From NCBI RefSeq assembly GCF_000346465.2, contig NC_034014.1, forward strand, positions 8,088,890 to 8,152,889: DNA of 64,000 bases, read 5' to 3'. Positions 12,662 to 22,894 of the stretch are shown here, one piece after another; the stretch's first letter is position 1, and each line of letters begins with the position of its first letter. The DNA is from Prunus persica (taxonomy: Eukaryota > Streptophyta > Magnoliopsida > Rosales > Rosaceae). The position numbers were made by a program, and so were the translations under genes. The notes under the pieces are model-generated. The model worked only from the letters and a program-made list of their open reading frames with translations, was not told the origin of the DNA and did no database searches.

Positions 12662-13480
12662 TTGTTAACGGCTCATACCATCACTGTGAGCCGAGCCTAT
12701 TTAAGAACACCACATGGCCATAGGGGGCTAGGTTGCCTTTATACTGATCCGACCAGATGAACTACCCCGAGTGTCGATAAAAAGCCACCTAATCGAACCT
12801 GTTAGGAAAGAATGTGAATAAAATGGCTGAGCATTCTAACACCGACCCGACCACTGGGATGCCGTGTGTGACCAGAGGCGCATTAATATTAAACATGCAT
12901 GAATAGGCCCCTGTCAAGTTAGTTACTCCATCCGTCTGATACAACAGTCTGATGATGGAAGGGATCAATTAATGTACTTCACATTCAAAGCCATGGTGTC
13001 GCTTTGCCATGTGATACCTGATGGGTAGCCAGGTGATGGAGATGGATCAATTAATGTGCCTCCCATCCAAAGCCAAGTGTCGCTTTACCACATAATCCCT
13101 GTCAAACAACATGGTGATCAGAAGAAGTCATTTAATGTAGTCCAGTCCCACCAGGGGGAAGAGAGATAAATATCTCCTTCTTAAATATCTTTGTCTCTCC
13201 TTCTCCCCCTCTAAATACCCCTCACCTATATAAGGACAAAGGTAATAAATATTCCCAACTTAAAAACCCTACACATCCTTCTCTTCACCTCTAAACTACT
13301 TCTGACTTAACCATCAGAGGGGGTTCAACTGGGATAAACCCCAGTTCGCTCCTATTTTGATACTGTTCGAAGTGTGTAGGCCATCTCCAGAAGGTATCTC
13401 AACCAGGAGATTAAGTGTAAGCCCAAACCTTAATCCAGGTTCAGGCCATTCACTCTACTAGAAGGACACACAGTTTACAA
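12662..13480 (+). mobile_element. LTR-like block, possible solo LTR (gypsy type)
   Basis: The block includes a TATA-like CCTATATAAGGACAAAG near 13229 and downstream text (CTAAACTACTTCTGACTTAACCATCAGAGG) that resembles R/U5 regions of plant Tat-type gypsy LTRs. It has no ORF. I could not define TG/CA ends or a target duplication, so limits and class are tentative. Confidence 0.35.
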
Positions 13481-13992
13481 ATTTAGAGTACGTAATTTAG
13501 ACAATTGCTTATATATATATATATATATATAGAAAAAAACATAAAATAAATATTTGAAACATTATAACTTGATATTAATTGATGCATGTGGGCATGTAGA
13601 TGGACATGTTTCAAATGGAGGAAAGAGGATTTTATGTGAAATTGGTGTGCAACAAGGTACAAGGGGTGGCTACATCACTTTACTAGGTTCTTGGGTTCCT
13701 TATAATTTTCAATGTTCAGAATTCCAACTTGACCACTGCTTCTGAGAGTCTTGTACTCACAGTTACTTTGAAGTTATGCATTTTTCTTCTTCTTCTTCTA
13801 CCTTTAATTATTTTACTTGATTCTCCTTGTTTTTTTTGGTTACATATTTTAATTGAACTATTTCAGCTGAAAATAAGTGGTCTATATGTCAAATTAAATC
13901 AGGTTAAAGAGTGTGAGCAGGAGATGAACTTGCCAAATTTGAAGCTTTGGGTGATTGGGGCTCTTCTCAATGAAGGATTTGAATTAATTTAA

Positions 13993-15962
13993 TCAACCTT
14001 CTCTTCCTGAAATTTTATATCTTTTTTGTGATGATATTCAAAATCTTATATATTAACGAGCAACTAAACATAATTAATCTCCAGAATCGTATAAAGAGAG
14101 AGCCACGACCCCATGTGTATGCATGAAGTTACAATTACATTAATAAAATATAGGGAATTCTTCATTGCTCTCGTAATCTGATTTTCCAGTTATTCATATT
14201 TTTATTAAGAACTCGTTTTAAATATAAAGGTTATTTATATCTACACCCAAAATAGAAGAAGAAGAAGAGCACGTGTGTGAATTTTTTTAATAAACATTAC
14301 TTACTACATTTGCCTGTGAATATTTTAGTAGGGCACACGTACCGTACGATAGTGTTATGACACCTACCACCACCAGTTTGTTTACAATGGTTGTAACCTA
14401 TCCAAAAATCTGTGTAACTTGTCATCTTTGATGGGTGTTGTGTGTATCAAACCAACTTTGATGTTTCTTTATATACTGCAAGATGACCTAGCTTGAGCAG
14501 CAGGGGGGGCGTAGCCAGGTCCCGTCTGTTAAGATTGACTATTCCATGTCCAAGTATTGTTTTGGGGGTGGGCGGGGGGAACTTAAATCTCTTATGAAAA
14601 AAATATTTTAATGTTTAAAGCACATAATAAGGCATATATATATATTTTAATTGAGAAAGACGATAGATTGCATTCATAATTTAGGCTTAAAGGCCGTCAG
14701 ACACAAAGGCTAATACAAATAAACACATATAGTTAATATAACTACGCAAGCACATTAACCACAAAGGGTACTCAAAATACAAAGGAGTCCACCAACAACA
14801 ACATATGCACAAAGCATACCTCTACTCATAGCCACACAGGGCCAAAGAAATTCCGCCATAAAAGCCACAAGCCTTGAAAAACTAGGCAAATGCGCCTCAA
14901 CATACAAAACTACAAATGCAACTACAACCTTTAAACTTTCATAAGTAAAACCTACAAATAGAGACTACAACATGCAACAAACTCAAAAAAAATTGACACA
15001 CTTATTACAACTCTAAAAACTGCAACACACAACAAGAAAATAAAAGCTGAACTACCACCACGTCGTCCCCAAGATAGTCAAGCAGCCAATCACCAAAACC
15101 TAGTCGAAAGCTGGTAAAAGCCCCAAGGAAGGGATGGGCGGGGATGAAGGGAGGGTAAGGGTGGGAATGGGAGGAGAAGAGGGACGGTGAGGGGCTAGAG
15201 GGGATGGACGGGAGGGAAGGGGTGGGGAGGAGAGGAAAAGGGAGGGGAAGGTCTGGGATGGGAGGAGGGAGGAGAAGGAGAGGAAAATTTTTATATATAT
15301 GCGGAAAGTTTTTGGGGAGCCAAGCCCTTCCTAACTTTGGGAAGAAAAAAAAAAAAAAAAATTTCTGATTGGGTCAATAAGCCATTTGGGCCACATGCAT
15401 TGAAAACAGTCGCGCCAGTCAATCCCAATTAACTAATTAAACCATAGATTATCCGAAGATAATTTCAATCTGAAACAAAACCAAAATGATGTCAACAGTT
15501 AGCAGTTGGATAAAGCATCTAACATTTAGATAAGGGCTTACAACATGTATTAGCCCTCATATTCTTATGGCCTAAGACCCAAATTTACTAAAAGGGTTAT
15601 ACAAGCCCAAGAAACATAATCGTCAAGCCATGTTATGCAATAAACCCTATATACCTCATATATTATATCATATATAATTATATATATAGGCAATTTTATT
15701 TCCTTTCAAAATTCAAACTACGGCATGACATTTTTTTGACCGGATTTTTTCTCATTTGGGAGTTTTTAAAGGTAAAGTTTTAATGATGCCACACTTGTTA
15801 CATTGCTAAAGTCCAGTCATCTTTTTGTACTCTAATATTGTTGTTTCAATGAAGTTATCTCACTTTGATAAAAAAAATTTTAAAAAAAAACAAACAAACT
15901 ACGGCACGACATAATATATTGGTACTTTTTTATCTAGTGGGCTCAATTTTTTATATATTATA
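13993..15962. other. intergenic, repeat-like DNA
   Basis: No gene is recognised. A purine-rich tract of GGGATGG/GGAGGAG type runs from about 15115 to 15290, followed by a poly(A) run near 15345-15361. The stretch around 14690-15110 on the minus strand looks like decayed transposon sequence but no domain could be named. Confidence 0.45.
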
Positions 15963-16483
15963 GGGTTAATCATTTTATTAGTCTCTGAACTTATACCTGA
16001 TTTGCATTTGAGTACCTTAATTTTGAAAATGGTTCCCGTGGTCCTTTAACTTCACTTTCATTAGGACAAATGGTCATGCCATCAATTTTGTTAACTTTTT
16101 CTGTTAAATGTAGGGGCAAAATGGTATTTTTATGTTAAAACCAAAAAAATGAATAAAAAATCATATCTTTAAAATAACAATAAAAGAAAATCAAATAAAA
16201 AACCAACCAAAAAAAAAAAGATAAATCAAGTTTGGGGGATTAAAAATCCAGATAGAAGGGGAGAGTGAGAGTTTAATTTTAATTTTTTATTCATATTTTA
16301 ATCAATTTTGATACAAAAATACCATTTTGCCCTTGCATTTAACAGAAAAGTTAAGAAAATTGACGACAGGACCATTTGTCCTAACGAAACTGAAGTTGAC
16401 GGACCACGAGAACTATTTTGGAAATTGAAGTACTCAAATGCAAATCGAGTCTAAGTTCAAAGACTAATAAAACGATTAACTCT
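15963..16483. mobile_element. Mutator-like MITE with long inverted arms
   Basis: The left arm (GGGTTAATCATTTTATTAGTCT...) is the inverse of the right arm (...AGACTAATAAAACGATTAACTC), and complementarity continues for about 180 bp per side through ACAAATGGTC and TTTAACAGAAAA segments. The 9-bp sequence TATATTATA flanks both ends (15954-15962, 16484-16492), as expected for Mutator-like elements. The flanks are AT-rich, so chance agreement of the duplication is possible, but the arms alone show a foldback element. It has no ORF. Confidence 0.75.
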
Positions 16484-17570
16484 TATATTATATATAATTA
16501 TTTGCCCATATTAAAAGCAATTTTTGGAGAGTTCAAAATTGTAAGAGCCAAACTAAAATCACTTCAAATCTTTTAACAATACAATGGCCCATATTAAAAA
16601 ATTATTAATTTGCTTTGGAACAACAAATATGCAATTAATCAAACACTTCCTCAAAAAAATGTTGAATTCTTATAGTTTCATGGTTTATTTTTTTTTTTTG
16701 GAGATTCACTTTTTTTTAAAAAAAAAAACCCTATATGAAATGGACTTTAGAAACACACCCAAAGTCTTTTTACAACATAACAAAAAGGCTTTTAACTTAT
16801 TTTAAATTATAAAACTGCCATTGATTTCTTAAAACAAACCCAACCCTAAAAACTTATTTAAAAAAATCCAAAACACTTAATAAGGTATCAAAGTAATTTA
16901 ATAATAAAAAATAAATTTAATAGGGTCAGCTGTCTTTTTTTGGATTTTTTTTAGGTTTATTTATAGAAATTAAATAGTGTAAGATTTATCTGTATTATTA
17001 GTGCTAAGAATGAGTATATGACTAAATGTCTCCTTTTTTCTTTTGTCAACCATATGATAGTTTACATTTGTTATTTTAGTTCAAATAAACTACTATATTT
17101 ATTCCAAAAAGAAAATACATGTGTAGTCTTTTTTTTTTTTCTTATAAAATTATGATTACATACAAATACAAATTAAGGGCCACTCAAAGTCAGGGTCGGC
17201 CCTAATGAAACCAAAACTTACTAGTGGATATTCAGGAGGCAACATTTGTTGTATTATTTTTCTTTTTGAAAAGTGAATTTTCAGAAATGTAGAATGAAAA
17301 AAGAGAAAAGAAACTGAAGTAACGCAAATTGACTGTGTAAATTAACTCGAGCAATGACAAGATTAATGATTAAATAACTCTTGTTTCAGCATATTGATCA
17401 TTAGATTGGACTAATGCTTGTGTTGGTGTTGCTTAATCAAATAAAGAATTCAGAAAATCTAATACTAATAACTCATAAAATAAAAAGAAGAAGGAATTGA
17501 TGAAAAGCTACTTGATCTTCTTTGGGAACTTGACTAAGGAGTAGTTGGGTTTTATCTTCATTTGATATAT
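16484..17570. other. intergenic, AT-rich, no gene
   Basis: The sequence is very AT-rich with poly(T) and poly(A) runs (e.g. near 16690 and 17130). Nothing coding or structured is recognised. Confidence 0.5.
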
Positions 17571-17881
17571 AACTACGAGAGCCGTATGAGAGAAAACTTT
17601 CACGTTTGGTGTTGAAAGGGGGAGATCCTATAGGATCCTATCCAATTTTTTCTTTCGCTAGGCCCGTAGCTAAAAAACCTACTTTCTTGCTATTGCAAGG
17701 TTCATTTGAATATGAAATCTAATCCTGGAAATACAATCCCACTTTTTTTTTACTACCCAAGGCTCTGATACATTTCGAAATCAAGAAATTTCTACTCAAG
17801 CAGGTGCTATCCAAGAACAATTAGCTGATCTGAATTTGCGAATTATTATAGATTATTCGTTGGTAGAATGGAAAAAATTAT
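17571..17881 (+). pseudogene. rpoC1: plastid rpoC1 fragment in nuclear DNA (NUPT)
   Basis: About 310 bp match the plastid gene for the RNA polymerase beta' subunit. From about 17630 the frame reads [20 protein letters not shown], then FEYEI, a stop where plastids have Gln, and SWKY. After a frameshift it gives [19 protein letters not shown]. Just upstream, GAGCCGTATGAGAGAAAACTTTCACG is a group II intron domain V-like hairpin region, as at the end of the rpoC1 intron. The retained intron edge indicates transfer of plastid DNA rather than spliced RNA. Stops and frameshifts show it is a non-functional nuclear copy. I identified it from memory of the family, not by alignment. Confidence 0.85.
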
Positions 17882-18371
17882 TTTTCTTTATAATTGTTTT
17901 GATATGTGAAAGGAATAACAGAAGTTTAAATATTTAGGAAAAGATGCATAGGTACAAAAGTATAAAACAAGAAAACCTAAAAAAATTATTATTTAATAAT
18001 ACCACCTTTTTGGTAGTATAATAACAAGTTTTTATTATTATTATTGTTAGGATGTGTGCATATATCATGTATGTATATATACGGTTAATCAGTGTTATTA
18101 AATTACTGTATTAATTATTCTACTTAAACGTAACATCTACCATCAGTGTACAAAGAGCTAGGCAGGTGTCAGGTCATCCTCCCTTAGTGGAGGAGAATTA
18201 TTATTGCGGAAGCTGCATGGCAGAGAATGCTTAATTGAACTACAACTGAGAAGAAAGTTTCTCCTTTAATGCATGACCACATACAAATAGTGCATGCATG
18301 AAAATGTTGCCTATATAAGGCACAAACTAATGCTTTGAAACCATCCATAAAACAAAACCTCGCTTTAGAGA

Positions 18372-18414
<43 letters not shown>

Positions 18415-18958
18415 CATGTTGAGATTGTCTCTTATGATCCCATTACTTTTCTTAGTGTAAGATTTTGCTTTGACGTTTCATTGTTCTTGTTCATTCATCT
18501 GTTGCTGCCTATATTATTTTGTTCATCGCACAAGAGGCTTTAGTATGATGCTATCATTTCGCAAACAAGTCGTACTAGAGTCCAATTAGTATGAGCTTCA
18601 TTCAACAATTGTAGTGTTCATCTTGTGTGGATTAAAAAAGGAAGCATGGGTCTGGAGTCCAATTGCCGACCCATATAGGGGTTAGGCCTCTAAAGATACG
18701 TGCCCTTGGTGAACCTCTTACTGCAGACAAGTTGTGAGGGACGCCATGAAATACAATTTCAAGTCAGGGGTGAGTAGAATGCTTTGCAAACGACTTAAAT
18801 ACGCGACGAGGTATTGTAAATGACATATTAGCTTTGTTGTTGTGAACTTGTGATATGCATCCTCTTCTTAATAGATAGGTATCCCTCTTTTGGTGAAGGA
18901 GGGAAAAATATGTGGTGAAATTATTGGCTATTATTATTCATCATCTTTGACAACAAGT
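17882..18958. other. spacer, possible decayed LTR upstream of copia remnant
   Basis: No gene is recognised. The stretch just before the primer-binding-like site at 18959 should contain the 5' LTR of the decayed copia element, but no LTR partner was found downstream, so its start cannot be placed. Confidence 0.35.
18378..18411. repeat. (GA)n microsatellite
   Basis: A run of about 17 GA units. Confidence 0.9.
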
Positions 18959-21860
18959 AGTATCAGAGCTTGCTCAAAATTATTATCTTGTTTGATTTAA
19001 GATAGAGTCGTCATCATCCATCGTTAGCAACAATGTTCAAATTGACTACATCCAATTATTCCATTTGGAAGCCAAGAATAGAGGACATCTCTTTTACTAC
19101 AAGGAATATTTGTATGAGCCTTTTCAATTGCAAGGACACACACCGAAAGGGGAGTTAGACAACACATGGAGCATAATGAATAGAAAAGTTGTCGGACAAA
19201 ATCGACAATAGGTGGATCAAAGTGTGTTCCATCACGCGGCACAACCAAAAGATGCATATATATTATGGACAAAATTGTCGTTCATGTATGAGAGGAAGAC
19301 CGTTCAAAATAAAGTCTAATTGATTTGACGATTGGTAAATCTCAAGTACAGAGATGGTCAAAGTGTTATCGAGCATCTTAGTGACTTCCAAGGTTTGATC
19401 AACCAGTTGACGAATATGTAGATGGTGCTCGATGATGAGTTATATGCACTAGTGTTACTCAACTCCTTGCTAGATAGTTGTGATACACTAGTAGTGTAAT
19501 TAAGCAATTCAACTCCTCGAGGCGTTCTTCCATTGGACATAGTTAAAGATAACTATGTTCAATGAAGAAGCAAAGAGGAAATAACAGGGTGCATCACCCG
19601 AGTCATAAGCTCTTGTGAAGAGATGATTCAAGGGGTAGGTCCAAGACAAGAAGGGACCTAGAATGTTACCATTATGGCAGGACAAGCCACATGAAGAGGG
19701 AGTGCATGTTTTTTAAACGATAGCATGATAGAGGTAATGAGAGAAATGAAGCCAGAGACATGACCACAACTACCTTTGGTGGAAATGATGTAATTATTAT
19801 ATGTGGTGATGTATGTGTTAATCTTTCCTCTCAAGATACATGTTGGATAGTAGATTCTTGCGCATCATTTCATGTTACCTCACGATTGAACTTCTTTACA
19901 TCCTACACCAATGAAGATTTTAGTAATGTGAGAACGGAAAATGAGTAATTATCCAAGATCGTGGGAAGATGAGTTGTTTCCCTTGAAACCAACGCATGTA
20001 GCATCTTGGTTCTCAAGGATGCGAGACATTTTTCACAATATGATCTTTATAGGATTACTTCGCAATGAAAGATACACTAATGTCTTTGCTGAAGGGAAAT
20101 GAAAACTCAGAAAAACTCTCTTGTCATAGCATAAACGAAGAAGGACAATACTCTTTACATGACACACGCAAACATCAATAATGGGTATGTAAATTCTCTC
20201 AAAGGAGACTCAATTGTGATTTGGCATAAACAGCTCGGTCACATGAGCGAGAAATGGTTGCAGATTTTAGCCAAAAGAAAGGCACTATCCAATTTGAAGA
20301 AAAGTATACCTCTAAAATCATGCATGCGTTGCTTGGTTGGAAAGTAACATAGAGCTTCGTTTCAACATGGATCTGCACAAAGAAAACCCAATGTATTAGA
20401 TGTTAATTTTTTTTATTTTGATGTTTGTGGTCCTATGACCACTAGTACTCTTGGCAATGCAAGATATTTTGTTACTTTCATTGACGATGATTATAGTAAG
20501 GTGTGGGCTTAGGCACATAGAAGGAAAGATCACATGTTTGAAGTTTTCAAGCAATTTCATGCTAGCGTTGAACGAAAACTAGTAGAAGCTTGAAATGTAT
20601 TCGCACTGGTAACAAAGAAGAATATATGGGGGCGTTTCGAAACTGCTGCATAAGTAATGGAATCATGCATGAACGATCTATTTGAAAAAATCCTCAATAT
20701 AATGGCATAGCTGATAGGATGAACATAACCATTGTTTAAAGAATTAGAACAATGTTATCTCATACCAAATTGCCCAAGAGTTTTTGGGGTGAAGCTCTCA
20801 TGACTGCGGCTGAATTAATAAACCTTCAATATATTTGAATGGTGTGGACAAAATCTCTACAACCAAACACTTATTCAATGATTTATAGGAAATATCTTTC
20901 CAGACCAGAACTTGTTCTAGACATCACCATTCAAAGGTGTTGAAGGAGAAAGGTTAATTAGATCAACCGTGGTAATGGGAGCTTCACCCCCAAAACTCTT
21001 TTGTAGTTTGGCATGCGATAACTTTGTTATGATTCTTTCAACAATAGTTATGTTTATCCTCTCTCAGCTATGCTATTATGCTTAGGAGTTTTTCGAACAG
21101 ATAGTTCATGCCTGATTCCATTACTTATGCAGTAATTTTGAAACTTCCCCATATAGAAATGAAAAATTATATGACGATAAATGATACACTGATGTCAGTG
21201 CTAATGAAAAATGGAAACTCAACAAAAACTCAATTGTTCTAGCTTGAGGAAAGAAGAAGAGCACATTTTACATAATACATGCAAAGGTTGGTAATCTGTA
21301 CATAAAAGCTCTTGGAGAAGATTTAGTCAAGCTATAACATACATTGCTTGGTCACATCAGTGAGAAATAGCTTAAAATTCTTGCCAAAAGAGAGGCATAA
21401 ATCCGGATGAGGAAAAGTATGTCTCTAAAATCATGCAATCGTTTATCAGTTGGGAAACAATAAAAAGTTTCGTATCTTCATATAATGTATGCTCTATATT
21501 CTGAAAAATACAATATATTGGATGCTTTATATTCTTATGTTTGTGGTCCTATGAGCGCTATTACGAGATACTTTGTTATCTTTAGGTAAAGTGTATGAAG
21601 TAATGCTCTTGTTGTTTAAGTGGTTAAGAGTAATTATCCATGTATTTGAGATCTTGTATTCGAATCCCCATTCTATAATATCGCTTGTGTAAAAAGAAGA
21701 AGAGTAAAGTGTATAAAGTATTCAAGAAATTTCATGTCAGTGTTGAATGAGAGATTAATAGAAATTTGAAATTATAAATGTTGAATGAGATCTGGTCTCT
21801 CCCACTCTCTCTCTTCCTCTACTTGAATTTTTCGGTCAGATCTCGTCGAAATTAACCAAA
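18959..21860 (+). mobile_element. decayed, rearranged Ty1/copia retrotransposon
   Basis: A TATCAGAGCTTG primer-binding-like site (18961) is followed by a broken gag (about 19030-19700) ending in a zinc-knuckle remnant CYHYGRTSHMKREC, whose second Cys has become Tyr. Next comes a protease remnant WIVDSCASFHVT (about 19846), with Gly replaced by Cys. GAG-pre-integrase text WHKQLGHMSEKWLQIL lies at about 20220, and integrase text follows to about 20830. Stops and frameshifts occur throughout. Past 20830 the element is scrambled: 20968-21152 is an inverted copy of 20626-20806, and 21155-21590 repeats 20036-20480 in direct orientation. No reverse transcriptase was seen. It is clearly non-functional. 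Confidence 0.8.
21603..21713 (+). mobile_element. short tRNA-derived SINE with 17-bp target duplication
   Basis: A 111-bp insert interrupts the copia remnant. It has a box-A-like AAGTGGTTAAGAG and a box-B-like TATTCGAATCCCC, and ends in an A-rich tail. It is flanked by GTAAAGTGTATGAAGTA (21586-21602) and GTAAAGTGTATAAAGTA (21714-21730), which match at 16 of 17 positions. Copia text resumes on the far side. Confidence 0.75.
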
Positions 21861-22396
21861 TTTGGCTGATTTCTCAGTAAACCAACTATATTATGGGAAA
21901 ATTTTCAACGATTCAGCATCGATCGCCGATGATGACTCAATGAGAATAGCATAAATCCATGGAATAAGAAAACATATATTTGTTATTGTAATTTAGTCTA
22001 GTGGTATTAATTAGTCTTCATTCAAATTGGCCTGAACAAATGTTGATACTTGTTTGGTCATTTACTTAAAAGAAACACCATTTTTATCTCCTTATTAAGA
22101 CCCATATGTATCATGACAAGTTTTCTTTTGTACTTACTAAGAGGCACTGTTTTTTTTGTTTTTTGTTTTAATAATTATTATTATTTTGTTATTAAGAGGC
22201 ACTGTTGGTGTTGTAGTTTTGTCAGCTCCCTTAAACTTTAATTAATAACAGCTCCAACGTCAGAAAAAAAACAATCCGCATCCTGATTCCTTTCACGCTT
22301 GAGATAAACATGAAACCACATCCACGATTTCTATATATATATATAAACATATTTTATGACACATAATTACACAAACCTCACTATCAAACAAAGGAT

Positions 22397-22894
22397 ATGG
22401 ATGCCCATGGAAACCATCTGGGAGGTCATAACATCAATGACTTTGAGTTACAAGACCTCATAGATGATGCAAACTTTGGTCAATTCATTGATCTTATCCG
22501 CGGCCAGAACGAAGATCCAGTGGTTAGTTTTGATTGTGACCTTATGATCAATGGCTGCTTTGATGATTATAACCTGTTTTGTCCAGCAAGTACTACTTCA
22601 GCTGTGGTTTTTGGTTTCAATGATGCCGTTGCATCCGACCCAAGTGCTTCTTTTCTTGGCACATTATCCGACCCAAGTGCTCCTTTGCTTACCACATTAC
22701 CAAATTTTGATGGAGAAATGAAGGGTGGGGAAGAAGATCATAATGGCAAGGATTCGTCTGGAACAACGACGACGAACAAGAGGCAAAAGGTTGATCGGTC
22801 GAGAACCTTGGTCTCGGAGAGGAGGAGGAGGAGGAGGAGGAGGATGAAAGAAAGGCTCTATGCACTGCGGTCCTTGAAAGAAATTGGGATGTGA
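22397..22894 (+). pseudogene. truncated FIT-like bHLH gene (copy 2)
   Basis: Exon 1 is nearly identical to exon 1 of copy 3 up to about 22876 (ALRSL), where similarity stops abruptly and unrelated sequence adds KEIGM and a stop. The 165-residue ORF keeps the acidic N-terminus and the basic region but lacks the loop, helix 2 and the C-terminal half; exons 2-4 are absent downstream. A GAG-type triplet expansion gives eight consecutive Arg where copy 3 has Arg-Arg-Arg-Arg-Gly-Arg. Around 300 bp of promoter, including a TATA-like run near 22340, is shared with copy 3, so transcription is possible. A product could neither dimerise normally nor complete the bHLH fold. A pseudogene is the simplest reading. 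Confidence 0.82.

Larger units (their letters stand above)
10859..13992 (+). pseudogene. FIT-like bHLH pseudogene (copy 1)
   Basis: All four exons of a FIT-type gene are recognisable in order: exon 1 from 10859, exon 2 about 11823-12031, exon 3 about 13600-13773, exon 4 13903-13992 ending LKLWVIGALLNEGFELI. FIT is the bHLH activator of root iron uptake. The copy is broken by a frameshift near 11070, a 234-bp foldback MITE (11274-11507) between the basic region and helix 1, a TGA at 11538-11540 where the intact copy has Arg, stops in exon 2 (TAA at 11865) and a damaged reading frame in exon 3. It is more diverged from copy 3 than copy 2 is, so it derives from an older duplication. Exon 4 remains open and well conserved. 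Expression cannot be judged. Confidence 0.88.

Noticed and set aside
21603..21713. Possible tRNA gene
   Set aside because: Boxes A and B are tRNA-like but no cloverleaf arms pair, and 17-bp target duplications mark it as a SINE.
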